From Planctomycetota bacterium (lineage in GTDB: Bacteria; Planctomycetota; UBA1135; UBA2386), in the NCBI GenBank assembly GCA_016713175.1, contig JADJPQ010000001.1:62001-126000 (forward strand): 64,000 nt of DNA, in the 5' to 3' direction. Each line of letters starts with the position of its first letter. The first letter of the stretch is position 1. The notes below the pieces were generated by a model. It was not told where the DNA came from. It worked only from the letters and a program-made list of their open reading frames with translations, and made no database searches. Positions 55,949 to 64,000 of the stretch are shown one piece after another. Made by a program: the position numbers and the translations under genes.

Positions 55949-57106
55949 ATGAACCGCGTGCTGGCGCCGTGGGTGGTGGGTTCGCTGCTGGCGTCGCTGT
56001 CGGCGCAGCGCACTTGGATCGTCGACTCGATGGGCGGTCCCGGCGTCGACTTCACCGACCTGCCGGCGGCGGTCGGCGCCGCGTCAGCCGGCGACCGCAT
56101 CGAAGTGCGACCCGGCGCGCCTGGGCTCGTCTACACCGGCTTCACCACCAATCGTGGTCTGACGGTCTTGGGCATCGGTGGAGCCATCCAGCTGCTGCCA
56201 AGCCCGACCATCACGGTCAGCGGTCTGCCGGCTGGCGAGCAGTTCCGGCTCGCAGGCTTCACGACGTTGCGTGGGCACGAACTGCGGATCGCGGTGACCG
56301 CATGCGCCGGCCAGGTGCATCTCGAGAATCTGCACGCCCTGGAGCCGGGGTTCTTCATGCCGCCGACGCCGTCGGTCCTGATCGCCGATTCGCCACTGGT
56401 GACGATGCGCGATGTCGAAACGTTCGGTTCACCGGCTGTACGGATCGAGCGCAGTCGGGCCGTGCTGGCCAATTGCCGGCTGGGGTTGTCGTCGATCGGC
56501 CTCGGAGCGGGAACGGGGCTCGAAGCCATCGATGCGACGGTGTCGATCAGCGAGCCGATCTTCCGGACCGGCATCACCGTGCCGGCGATCGTCGGCACGC
56601 GCAGCGCGATCCGGATCGGCGGCAGTACTGCCGGGCTCGTCGCGGCCGGCGATGCGCAATGGGGTGTTCCCGGCACCCCGATCATCGCGAACGGGGGCAC
56701 GATCACCGTCGATCCCAACGTGCAGTTGCAGGCGTCACCGTCCTCGGCGCCGGCGATCACCGGGACCGCGACCGTGGTGTTCGCGCCGGAACCAGCGACG
56801 TGGACCAGCGCCGCGCACCCGGGTCAGGCGATGACGGTGCAGGCCAGTGCTCCGATCGGCGCCGCGGTGGTCGGCATCCTGGGCTTGCCGGCGGCGCCGT
56901 TTGCGTTGCCGATCGGAGAACTCGAATTGCAGATGGCGCCGTTGGCTACGTGGTTCGTCGGCACGACGGGCGCCAATGGTGCGTTCTCGGGATCGGTGCC
57001 GCTGACGACGACCCTGCCGCGAGGGCTGGCGTTTGCGGTGCAACCGGCGGTGGCGCTGGCGGGCAACATCCGGCTCGGGATGCCGTGTACGTTCGTCACG
57101 CACTGA
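55949..57106 (+). CDS. Secreted beta-helix protein with C-terminal module
   Basis: From ATG 55949 the protein has 385 residues with signal peptide MNRVLAPWVVGSLLASLSAQ. Residues of about 25-270 are a right-handed beta-helix like those of pectate lyases or the NosD/nitrous-oxide-type repeats. It starts with DLPAAVGAASAGDRIEVRPG, then repeated short beta turns (FRLAGFTTLRGHELRIAV, VLIADSPLVTMRDVETFG). No lyase catalytic residues are seen. The C-terminal roughly 110 residues (AHPGQAMTVQ onward) are the same beta-rich module seen on the proteins at 21.7 and 30.8 kb, ending in GMPCTFVTH. It starts seven bases after the SEC-C gene stop and converges with the methyltransferase gene. Confidence 0.75.
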   Translation: MNRVLAPWVVGSLLASLSAQRTWIVDSMGGPGVDFTDLPAAVGAASAGDRIEVRPGAPGLVYTGFTTNRGLTVLGIGGAIQLLPSPTITVSGLPAGEQFRLAGFTTLRGHELRIAVTACAGQVHLENLHALEPGFFMPPTPSVLIADSPLVTMRDVETFGSPAVRIERSRAVLANCRLGLSSIGLGAGTGLEAIDATVSISEPIFRTGITVPAIVGTRSAIRIGGSTAGLVAAGDAQWGVPGTPIIANGGTITVDPNVQLQASPSSAPAITGTATVVFAPEPATWTSAAHPGQAMTVQASAPIGAAVVGILGLPAAPFALPIGELELQMAPLATWFVGTTGANGAFSGSVPLTTTLPRGLAFAVQPAVALAGNIRLGMPCTFVTH

Positions 57107-57139
57107 TCGCCGCTTCGTGCTCCGGCGGGCACGATCGGC

Positions 57140-57784
57140 TCAGGCCAGCGTCCGCTCGAGGTAGTAGGCGGTGATCTTCTGCTGTTCCTGGTCGAGCACG
57201 CGCTTCTCGAGTTCGACGCAGATCTGATCCACGGCGCGCGGGGTGCGCAGCACTTCCTCGAGCGACTTGCCGGCGGCCGACAGCTGCCGGCCGAAGTCGG
57301 AGGCGATGAACTCGCACTTGCGCAGATGGAAGTGGTGCGTGCGCCAGCCGAGATACCAGGACCACCTGGTGTAGTAGTCGAAGCTGCGTTCGTTGAACGC
57401 GCGCACGTGCGTCGGATCGGCCCAGGCGCCGAGCGACAGTTCGTACGGCACCGCGATCCGGAAGACGCCGCCGGTCTTCAGCAGCGTCAGCACGGTGGTC
57501 ATGGCGGCCGGCAGATCGCGGATGTGCTCCAGCACATCGATCGCGATCGCCTCGTCGAAGGTCTCGGCGGCGAGCCGGATCCGGCCAAAGCGCTCGGTGG
57601 TGAACGTCCAGCCTTCGGGCGGCAACGGTTGCGACAGATCCTGCACGACGTCGGGCCGCCAGCGCGGCTCGATGTCGATGTTGAGCCAGCCGGGCTGGAA
57701 GTTCTTGCCGCTGCCGACGTGGAGCACGCTGGGGAGCGGCAGAACCGGCGCGGCCAGCGGCCGTGGCGCAACGAGGATTCCCAT
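57140..57784 (-). CDS. Class I SAM-dependent methyltransferase
   Basis: A 214-residue methyltransferase of the Methyltransf_11 type. The motif I region is SVLHVGSGKNFQPGWLNIDIE, where GSGKN replaces the usual GCGxG. FDEAIAIDVLEHIRDL and LLKTGGVFRIAVP are motifs II-IV, with a later His/Cys segment THHFHLRKCEF. The fold binds SAM; proteins opening with 'VGSGxxxxxGWLNID' are commonly in polysaccharide or surface-glycan clusters as sugar O-methylases or spore-coat-like enzymes. The substrate is not known. It converges with the beta-helix gene upstream in the text direction, with 33 bases between. Confidence 0.85.
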   Translation of the reverse strand: MGILVAPRPLAAPVLPLPSVLHVGSGKNFQPGWLNIDIEPRWRPDVVQDLSQPLPPEGWTFTTERFGRIRLAAETFDEAIAIDVLEHIRDLPAAMTTVLTLLKTGGVFRIAVPYELSLGAWADPTHVRAFNERSFDYYTRWSWYLGWRTHHFHLRKCEFIASDFGRQLSAAGKSLEEVLRTPRAVDQICVELEKRVLDQEQQKITAYYLERTLA

Positions 57785-57850
57785 GGCAAGGGAACATCGA
57801 CGGCGGCGGCCCGGCTGCTTGAGTCACCGGCGCCGTCGGCCGACCGTTCG

Positions 57851-58945
57851 TCACGCCATGGCCGAGTCGTTGCCGCGGCCCGACGCGGCGGGGACCGCGG
57901 GTACCGGTGTTCGCGACAGCGTCACCAGCAGTTCGGCCAGTGCGACGGTGTCCGACACCGTCGGACACGCCAGCACCGTTTCACGAGCACGACCGCGCGC
58001 ATCGAGGTGCGCGATGCGCAACGCCGGGCTGCGGGCGAAACCGTGATAGTACCAGCCCGGTTCGGGTTCGGCGAGATCGGCCGGCTCGACGGTGATCGCC
58101 AACAGGTTGGCGGCACTCCCGGATTCCGCCGAGTCATCAACCCGGCCGGCGATGAAGCCGATTCGTCCCGTGCTCAGGCGGGCGATCGCGACCGGCTGGT
58201 TGACGAGCTGCATGGTCGGCTGGCCGATCAGGTCGAACGGGCCGGAGGCCGTGACCCTGATCTCGCGGGCGGGATCGGGCTTGCTGGTGGCCTTGGCGGC
58301 TTCGAAGGCACTCGCCGCCGATTGGAAGATGACATTGCGCCGCAGCATCCCGAGCAGCATGCCGAAGACCAGCAGCGCGCAGGCGATCGTCGCGCCGAGC
58401 GCGCCGGCCAGCGGCCAGGGGTGGCGGCCGTCTTCGATCATCAACTCGAGATCGAACGGCAGGTCCTGGACCTTGCCGCCGGTCTTCTGCAGTTCGGTCA
58501 GCACCTTGCTGTCGATCGGCACCAGCATGCCGGTCACGGTGGTTTCGACCGGATCGCGCATCGTCGACCAGATGCCGCTGCGTTCGACGAGGATTGCCTT
58601 GCCGTCGTTCCGGCTGATCAAGGGCAGGTAGGAGGCCTCGACGGTCGTGCGGCCCGATCGCCGGGAACTGCGCGATACCTCGAACACCGCCGTCGGAATC
58701 AGGGTGCCGGCGACGCGGACGAACCTGCCTTCGAGTTCGGGCTTGCCGAGGACTTCTCCGATGCTCATCGGTGTGGCTTCGGCGTCGTTCTGCCAGGCAT
58801 AGCGAGCTTCCCTGGCGGCCCCGAACGTGCCAGCGATCAGCAACACGAGCAGGATCCAGTTCAGGGGCAGGAACCAGATGAAGATGCGGCGGGACCAGGC
58901 GCCGAGTCCGGCCGCCACGCTGAAGACACGATAGAGCAGGCTCAT
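57851..58945 (-). CDS. Membrane protein with two helices and beta-rich soluble domains
   Basis: A 364-residue protein starting at ATG 58945 (MSLLYRVFSVAAGLGAWSRR). A much longer open frame on this strand, up to position 63922, continues through other genes and is not one protein. Hydrophobic segments are at about residues 22-43 (IFIWFLPLNWILLVLLIAGTFG) and 172-198 (LAGALGATIACALLVFGMLLG). The region between is beta-rich (GRFVRVAGTLIPTAVFEV near 72), possibly an OB-like domain. The C-terminal cytoplasmic or periplasmic domain is acidic and mixed (GWYYHGFARSPALRIAHLDA). No family is recognised. The function is unknown. Confidence 0.7.
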   Translation of the reverse strand: MSLLYRVFSVAAGLGAWSRRIFIWFLPLNWILLVLLIAGTFGAAREARYAWQNDAEATPMSIGEVLGKPELEGRFVRVAGTLIPTAVFEVSRSSRRSGRTTVEASYLPLISRNDGKAILVERSGIWSTMRDPVETTVTGMLVPIDSKVLTELQKTGGKVQDLPFDLELMIEDGRHPWPLAGALGATIACALLVFGMLLGMLRRNVIFQSAASAFEAAKATSKPDPAREIRVTASGPFDLIGQPTMQLVNQPVAIARLSTGRIGFIAGRVDDSAESGSAANLLAITVEPADLAEPEPGWYYHGFARSPALRIAHLDARGRARETVLACPTVSDTVALAELLVTLSRTPVPAVPAASGRGNDSAMA

Positions 58946-59065
58946 GAGCTTCCCGGACGAGTGTGATTCCTGGGCACTATCCCGGCGCCCAACTGGGATT
59001 GCAACGAGCGAAGGTTCGCGCGAAGGCGCCAACGGCTGGCCGGCGCGTGGCGTAGAACCAAGACC

Positions 59066-61078
59066 ATGCCATGCCGTCCAGTTGCGGTCGCACTCGTCGC
59101 CGGGTGCGTGTTCGCCCAGTCCGATGCGCGCCCTGCCGGAGCACCGACGCCAAAGCCCGATCCGACGCGGTTGACCGTCGAACAATGGTTCGATCTGGAG
59201 ACCGTCAGTGATCCGCGCGCGTCGCCTGATGGGACGATGATCGTCTACACGCGCCAGTGGCACGATCGCATCGAGGACCGCACCCGCAGCGAGCTGTGGC
59301 TGATGAACCACGACGGCACGCGCCAGCGGTTCCTGACCATCGGCAGTGACCCCCGCTGGTCGCCGGACGGCACGCGCCTCGCGTTCTTCGCCGACGGCGA
59401 GCCCAAGGGCACGCAGATCCATGTGCTCTGGGTGCAGACGCGGGAACGTTCGCAACTGACGCATACGATCGAGGCGCCGAGCAATCTGCAGTGGTCTCCC
59501 GACGGCGCGTGGCTGGCGTGCAACCTGCAGGTGCCGGAGAAGGAAGGGTTCAAGATCGACATGCCGGCGGCGCCCAAGGGCGCGAAGTGGGTCGAGGAAC
59601 CGAAGGTCATCACGCGGTTGCAGTACCGGCGCGACCAGCGCGGCTACTCGCCGAGCGGCTGGCGACACATCTTCGTCGTCGACGCCAACGGCGGCACGCC
59701 GCGGCAGATCACCAGCGGCGACTTCGATCACGGTGCACCGCAGTGGACGAACGACGGGCGCGAACTGGTGTTCGACGGTCTGCGTGCGACCGATGCGGAC
59801 TGGCAGACGCGGGAATCGGAGGTGTACGCCGTCGACGTCGCGACCGGCGCCGTGCGCCAGCTGACGGACCGCCGCGGCCCCGACTCGTCCCCGGTCGTCG
59901 TCGGTGACGCGGTCTTCTACCTGGGTTTCGACAAGACCAGGGACACCTGGAGCACGACGTTCGCCCACGTGGTACCGGTGGCGGGCGGTCCGGCGCGCTG
60001 CCTGACCGGTACGCACGACCGCGCCGTACAGGGGCTGCTGCGCGGCCGTGGCCAGCAGGTGTTGTTGTCGTACGAGGACGAAGGCGCGATCCGCTGCGCG
60101 CGACTGGATGCCGGCGGCGTGCTGACGACGTTGACCGGCAAGGATCTGCAGTTCCGCGCCAGCGACGAACTGCCCGGTGGCGGCGTGCTCGGGGTGGTGA
60201 CTTCGGTGCATGAGCCGGGCGCGATCGCGATCCGCCACCCGGATGGTCGATTGCAGAAGCTGACCCGCGTCAACGACGATCTGCTGCACGGCAAGCAACT
60301 CGGCGCGGTCGAGGAACTGTGGTGGACCGGGCCCGACGGACTGCGCATCCAGGGCTGGTTGGTCAAGCCGCCGGACTTCGACGCCGGCAAGAAGTACCCG
60401 CTGGTCCTGCAGATCCATGGCGGCCCGCATGCGATGTACGGCGTCAACTTCGATTTCGAACGGCAGCTGCATGCGGCGCACGGCCATCTGCTGCTCTACT
60501 GCAACCCGCGCGGCAGCACCGGCTACGGCCAGGCGTTCGCCGGCGGCATCCAGAACGCGTATCCCGGCAAGGACTACGACGACCTGATGGCCGGCGTCGA
60601 CGCGGTGATCGCGCGCGGCTGCGTCGACACCGACAACCTGTTCGTTTTCGGCGGCAGCGGCGGCGGCGTGCTGACGGCGTGGATCGTCGGCAGCACCGAC
60701 CGGTTCCGCGCCGCGGTGTCGATGTTCCCGGTGATCAACTGGATCTCGTTCGTCGGCACCACCGACGGCGTGTCGTGGTACGAGAACTTCAAGCAGCTGC
60801 CGTGGGAGGGCATCGACGAGCACTGGCAGCGGTCGCCGCTGCGGCTGGTCGGCAATGTCAAGACACCGACGCTGCTGTTGACCGGCGAACTCGACCTGCG
60901 CACGCCGATGGGCCAGACCGAGGAGTACTACCAGGCGCTGAAGCTGCGCCAGGTCGACACGGTGCTGGTGCGGGTGCAGGACGAGTTCCATGGCGCCGGC
61001 AGCAAGCATCCGAGCAATCGGATCCGGCGGATGCTGTACGTGCGGACGTGGTTCGATCGGCACAAGTCGATTCGCTGA
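59066..61078 (+). CDS. S9-family (prolyl oligopeptidase-type) peptidase
   Basis: A 670-residue exported serine peptidase (signal peptide MPCRPVAVALVAGCVFAQ). The first half is a beta-propeller of WD-type blades, typically W-SPDG: SDPRWSPDGTRLAFFADGE, NLQWSPDGAWLACNLQ, DFDHGAPQWTNDGRELVF. The second half is the hydrolase domain with catalytic residues in expected places: Ser531 in GGSGGGVL, Asp610 in ELDLRTP and His642 in EFHGAGS. The region near 479 carries NPRGSTGYGQ, as in acylaminoacyl peptidases and dipeptidyl peptidase IV. These enzymes cut short peptides after proline or acylated residues, and this one should act in the periplasm or outside. It precedes the NADH dehydrogenase gene on the same strand, 39 bases apart. 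Confidence 0.92.
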   Translation: MPCRPVAVALVAGCVFAQSDARPAGAPTPKPDPTRLTVEQWFDLETVSDPRASPDGTMIVYTRQWHDRIEDRTRSELWLMNHDGTRQRFLTIGSDPRWSPDGTRLAFFADGEPKGTQIHVLWVQTRERSQLTHTIEAPSNLQWSPDGAWLACNLQVPEKEGFKIDMPAAPKGAKWVEEPKVITRLQYRRDQRGYSPSGWRHIFVVDANGGTPRQITSGDFDHGAPQWTNDGRELVFDGLRATDADWQTRESEVYAVDVATGAVRQLTDRRGPDSSPVVVGDAVFYLGFDKTRDTWSTTFAHVVPVAGGPARCLTGTHDRAVQGLLRGRGQQVLLSYEDEGAIRCARLDAGGVLTTLTGKDLQFRASDELPGGGVLGVVTSVHEPGAIAIRHPDGRLQKLTRVNDDLLHGKQLGAVEELWWTGPDGLRIQGWLVKPPDFDAGKKYPLVLQIHGGPHAMYGVNFDFERQLHAAHGHLLLYCNPRGSTGYGQAFAGGIQNAYPGKDYDDLMAGVDAVIARGCVDTDNLFVFGGSGGGVLTAWIVGSTDRFRAAVSMFPVINWISFVGTTDGVSWYENFKQLPWEGIDEHWQRSPLRLVGNVKTPTLLLTGELDLRTPMGQTEEYYQALKLRQVDTVLVRVQDEFHGAGSKHPSNRIRRMLYVRTWFDRHKSIR

Positions 61079-61117
61079 GGGCCTGAAACCGTTCGGCCGC
61101 CGGTGCATCGGATCGGC

Positions 61118-63163
61118 ATGGCCGAACTGTCCGCGGTACCCGACGATGTCCTGGTGCTGGGCGGCGGCTTTGCCGGCATCGCCTGCGCCCGCCGGCTCGA
61201 ACGCCGCCTGCCGCGCGGCAGTCGCGTGACGCTCGTCAGCAACGAGAATCACTTCGTGTTCCAGCCGCTGCTGCCCGAGGTGGTGGGCGCCAACATCGAT
61301 CCGAGCCACGTGATCACGCCGATCCGGCACCTGTTGCGGCGAACGCGCGTGGCCTGCGGCGAGATCGTGGCGATCGCGCCGCCGGGCGCGAGTCGCGAAC
61401 TGGCGAGCGTGACCGTCCGCACGCAGGGCACCGGCACCGAAGTGACGTTCACGGCGCGGCGGCTGGTGCTGGCGCTCGGCTCCGTGGTCGACGTCAGCAA
61501 GATCCCGGGCATGGCGGAGCACAGCCTGCCGATGAAGAACGTCGCCGACGCGCTGCGGTTGCGGCACACGATCCTGCGGCGGCTGGAACAGGCGGTGCTC
61601 GAACCCGAGGCGGCGGCGCGACGCGCGCTGTTGACGTTCGTCGTGGTCGGCGGTGGCTTCTCGGGCGTCGAGACCGCGGCCGAGATCCACGATCTGCTGC
61701 GCTCGGTGCGGCGGTTCTTCCCGACGCTGCGCGACGAGGCCTTGCGGGTGCTGGTCGTGCACGGGCGCGATCGCATCCTGCCCGAACTGCACGAGCGGCT
61801 GTCGGCGTACGCGCTGGCGTCCCTGCAACGACGCGGCGTCGAGTTCGTGCTGCAGGAAAAGACCAAGGCGGTCTCGGCGCAGGGTGTCTGGCTCGGCAGC
61901 GGCAAGCTGCTGCCGGCGCGCACCGTCGTGTGCACGATCGGCAACGCGCCGCATCCGTTGCTTCTGCGGGTCTGCCAGCTGCAGGACGGGCGCGTGGTCA
62001 CCGACGAGTGTCTGCGGGTGCCCTGTCACGACGGCGTCTACGCGATCGGCGATTGCGCGCGGTCTCCGGATGGTCATGGCGGCATCGCGCCGCCGACGGC
62101 GCAGTTCGCGCAACGGCAGGGAACCTGCGTCGCCGACGCCATCGTCGCCGAGATCAGCGGCAAGCGGCCGCGGCCATTCGCGCATCGCAGCCAGGGGCAA
62201 CTGGCGACGCTGGGCCATCGCAATGCCGTGGCGATGATCGGCGGCATGCGGATCGCCGGCTTCTTCGCCTGGTGGTTGTGGCGGACGATCTACCTGCTGA
62301 AGCTGCCGCGGCTCGAACGGCGATTGCGCGTCGTCATCGACTGGACGTTGAACCTGTTCTTCCCGCGCGATCTCAACGCGCTCGATCCGGCGCCGACGAA
62401 GAGCCACGACCAGGTGCACCTGGAGGCCGGCGAGACGCTGTTCCGGCAGGGTGATCCGAGCAGTGCGTTCTACGTGGTCGAACGCGGTTGCATCGAATTG
62501 GTGCGCTGCGACGACGATGGCAACATGGTCGGCCGCGACGAACTCGGCCCGGGGGCGCATTTCGGCGAAGGTTCGCTGCTGCGGCGCGGCGTGCGCTCGA
62601 CGACCGCGACCGCGCTGGCGTCGAGCGAAGTGCTGGTCTTCCCGGCGCGCGAGTTCCTGCGGCTGGCGGGTTCGTTCCGCGGCCTGCGCGACCTGTTGAC
62701 GACCACATCGCGGCGGTTCCAGCCGATCGACCAGGTGCTGCCGAACTGGGTGCCGGCAGGATTGCTCGCCGACCCGGTGCGCGAGCACATGACCGCGCCG
62801 GTCTTCACGCTGGCGGCGACGGCGACGCTGCGCGCGGCGCTGCACGAATTCCTGGCCCGGAAGGTCAATGCGTTTCCGATCGTCGATGCGCAGCAGCGGT
62901 TGGCAGGCGTGGTGACCAATCACGAGTTGTTCGCGGCGTTGCGCGGCGACCGCGAGCTCGAGGCACCGCTGACGGGGCTGCTGCGGCCGGCGCAGGCGGT
63001 CGGCGTCGACGACGCCATGGCGTGCGCGATCGAGGCGATGCGGCGGCACGACTGCCAGCACGTGGTGGTCATCGACGACGACCGCCAGGTCGTCGGCATG
63101 CTGTCGATGAAGGATGTGCTGCGCGAACTGCTGGGCGCGGCGCCGGCAGTCGCCGCGCGCTGA
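61118..63163 (+). CDS. Type II NADH dehydrogenase fused to cNMP-binding and CBS domains
   Basis: From ATG 61118 the protein has 681 residues; a GTG at 61103 is an alternative. Residues 1-400 are an NDH-2/NAD(P)H-dependent FAD oxidoreductase: LGGGFAG at 14-20 binds FAD, VVVGGGFSGVETAAEI near 180 binds NAD, and HDGVYAIGDCA plus PPTAQFAQRQG are the family's late motifs. NDH-2 passes electrons from NADH to quinone without pumping protons. A hydrophobic amphipathic part (FFAWWLWRTIYLLKLPRLE, about 383-401) should attach it to the membrane. Residues 437-545 resemble a cyclic-nucleotide-binding (CAP_ED) domain with GETLFRQGDPSSAFYVVERG and LGPGAHFGEGSLL. Residues 558-678 hold a CBS pair. Regulation by nucleotides is inferred from these domains. 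Confidence 0.9.
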   Translation: MAELSAVPDDVLVLGGGFAGIACARRLERRLPRGSRVTLVSNENHFVFQPLLPEVVGANIDPSHVITPIRHLLRRTRVACGEIVAIAPPGASRELASVTVRTQGTGTEVTFTARRLVLALGSVVDVSKIPGMAEHSLPMKNVADALRLRHTILRRLEQAVLEPEAAARRALLTFVVVGGGFSGVETAAEIHDLLRSVRRFFPTLRDEALRVLVVHGRDRILPELHERLSAYALASLQRRGVEFVLQEKTKAVSAQGVWLGSGKLLPARTVVCTIGNAPHPLLLRVCQLQDGRVVTDECLRVPCHDGVYAIGDCARSPDGHGGIAPPTAQFAQRQGTCVADAIVAEISGKRPRPFAHRSQGQLATLGHRNAVAMIGGMRIAGFFAWWLWRTIYLLKLPRLERRLRVVIDWTLNLFFPRDLNALDPAPTKSHDQVHLEAGETLFRQGDPSSAFYVVERGCIELVRCDDDGNMVGRDELGPGAHFGEGSLLRRGVRSTTATALASSEVLVFPAREFLRLAGSFRGLRDLLTTTSRRFQPIDQVLPNWVPAGLLADPVREHMTAPVFTLAATATLRAALHEFLARKVNAFPIVDAQQRLAGVVTNHELFAALRGDRELEAPLTGLLRPAQAVGVDDAMACAIEAMRRHDCQHVVVIDDDRQVVGMLSMKDVLRELLGAAPAVAAR

Positions 63164-63165
63164 CG

Positions 63166-64000
63166 TCAGCTTGCCAACCAGTGGATCTGATCGCCGTGCG
63201 GCTGACACAGCGCCAGCCTCAGGTCGTCGCCGCCGGGCCATGACTGCATCCGCAGTTCGTGCCATCGCGGTCGGTTCGCCGGTGCCGGCCGTTCGTCTTC
63301 GCAGCGCAACCAGTACAGCGGTGCGGCCTTGGTGGCGCGGAGCCCGGCTGTGGCGACGACTGCGGCAAGCACCTGCTGCGCGTTCAGCGGCAGGTAGTCG
63401 AGGAACGACGAATGGAACACGACCGTGGCGGCGCCGGGCACCGGGCTTGCCAGCTGCTGCGCGAGCCAGTCCACCGCGTCGGCGTTCGCGATCGGGATCG
63501 GCTGGCTGGTGGCGATCGTCAACGCGGCCTGCAGTCGGCGAAACCGATCGATGCGATCGGGCCAGACGTACGCCCAGCAGGCGCCCCCTGGCTGCGGCAT
63601 CGGTCACGTCGATCGGCGCCAGGTCGCAGCCGGCGCGACTGGCGATCGGCACGGGTACGGCTCGTGGTGCCGGCCCGGTCCAGCCCGGCCGCAACACGAC
63701 GCCGGCGTCGGTCGGTCCGAAACGGGTGTCGCCGAGTTCGATGCGGTAGCGATCGAAGTGGAGGTTGAGCCCGGCACTGCTGCCGAGTTCCAGCAGTCGC
63801 AACGGCAGTCCGGCGGAAGCCGCGAGCAGGAAACCGCCGAGCAGCGAGGCGCTGCGGCCGACCTCATTGGTCTGCGGCGCGTTGCGGAGCCAGGGTCGAA
63901 TCGATTCGGCCCGCACGTCCACCGCATGGCGGAACGCGTGCCAGGTCCGGGGCCACTCGGGCCGGCCGCCCAGCGAGGGATAGAACGGCTGCAGTTGCGG
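63166..64000 (-). pseudogene. DUF2332-family gene, frameshifted and cut by the window end
   Basis: Reading leftwards from the window edge, one frame gives a DUF2332-like sequence (GGRPEWPRTWHAFRH, then NEVGRSASLLGGFLLAA and LLELGSSAGLNLHFDRYRIE, CDLAPIDVTDAAARGRLLG). The continuation AYVWPDRIDRFRRL, DAVDWLAQQLASP, VVFHSSFLDYLP and LRLALCQPHGDQIHWLAS lies one frame away. The joint is at 63573-63575, a CCC run (GGG in the coding direction): one base fewer there gives the conserved RLLAYVWPD. So either one base was inserted or the run was misread. The gene extends beyond 64000. DUF2332 proteins carry a methyltransferase-like glycine motif (LGSSAGLN) but their reaction is unknown. Confidence 0.8.

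Noticed and set aside
63540..63600. Programmed ribosomal frameshift in the DUF2332 gene
   Set aside because: There is no slippery heptamer followed by a strong stem; a one-base insertion or read error at the GGG run is simpler.
57851..63922. A 2,023-codon minus-strand frame spanning several genes
   Set aside because: Only its two ends are real: a 364-residue membrane protein (57851-58945) and a DUF2332 fragment near 63.6-63.9 kb. The middle is opposite the S9 peptidase and NADH dehydrogenase genes.

Overview
The window is a GC-rich bacterial chromosome segment, packed with genes and usually with less than 250 bases between them. The gene repertoire suggests Planctomycetota: four membrane-tethered Ser/Thr kinases, at least three complete ECF-type sigma genes, many secreted proteins of unknown function, and a recurrent C-terminal beta-rich module on several secreted proteins, as in the Pla/Poly30-like lineages. 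A myxobacterium is the main alternative. Taxonomy is inferred from gene content only. No rRNA, tRNA, CRISPR array or insertion sequence was recognised.

Layout. 0-11.3 kb: the edge of a possible sigma gene, a secreted DUF5722 glycosidase-like protein, a Kef-type cation/proton antiporter overlapping an exo/endonuclease/phosphatase-family protein, a lipoprotein hydrolase, a large MscK-like mechanosensitive channel and a GT4 glycosyltransferase. 11.4-21.6 kb is a signalling region. It holds a secreted methyltransferase/TIM-barrel fusion, a minus-strand operon kinase-kinase-sigma whose three genes are joined by two ATGA overlaps, a divergent ECF sigma factor, and a kinase carrying two GspG-like motifs. 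21.6-31.9 kb: secreted and membrane proteins, a DUF433/DUF5615 toxin-antitoxin pair followed by a membrane protein, an isoprenylcysteine-methyltransferase-like protein and a secreted esterase. 32.0-37.1 kb: a small gene with its own terminator, then a biotin carboxylase / biotin carrier / YfiT-like operon and a long lipoprotein hydrolase.

37.1-38.5 kb is an AAA/DUF4143 ATPase preceded by a perfect 19-bp inverted repeat with a 7-bp spacer, set in AT-richer DNA; it looks like an accessory module. 38.6-45.4 kb: RlmN, a vitellogenin-like HEAT-repeat protein, a small exported protein and a kinase fused to a formylglycine-generating-enzyme-like domain. 45.5-50.1 kb is one giant exported repeat protein whose first third has visibly lower GC. 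50.1-54.4 kb: an ECF sigma gene beside a good candidate ECF promoter, and an AtuA / AtuA-partner / phosphate acyltransferase operon on the minus strand. 54.6-64 kb: a SEC-C protein, a beta-helix protein, a methyltransferase, a membrane protein, an S9 peptidase, a type II NADH dehydrogenase fused to cNMP-binding and CBS domains, and a DUF2332 gene broken by a frameshift and cut by the window end.

Themes. One is signal transduction, with sigma factors and transmembrane kinases whose outer regions vary (GspG-like, FGE-like, alpha-helical repeats). A second is ion and envelope stress (antiporter, mechanosensitive channel). A third is acyl-CoA and acyl-phosphate metabolism (biotin carboxylase pair, AtuA-Pta). 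The most promising items for follow-up are the inverted repeat at the DUF4143 ATPase, the kinase fusions, the AtuA-Pta operon, the NDH-2/cNMP/CBS fusion and the tandem GGAAC repeat that places one copy at exact ECF-promoter spacing.
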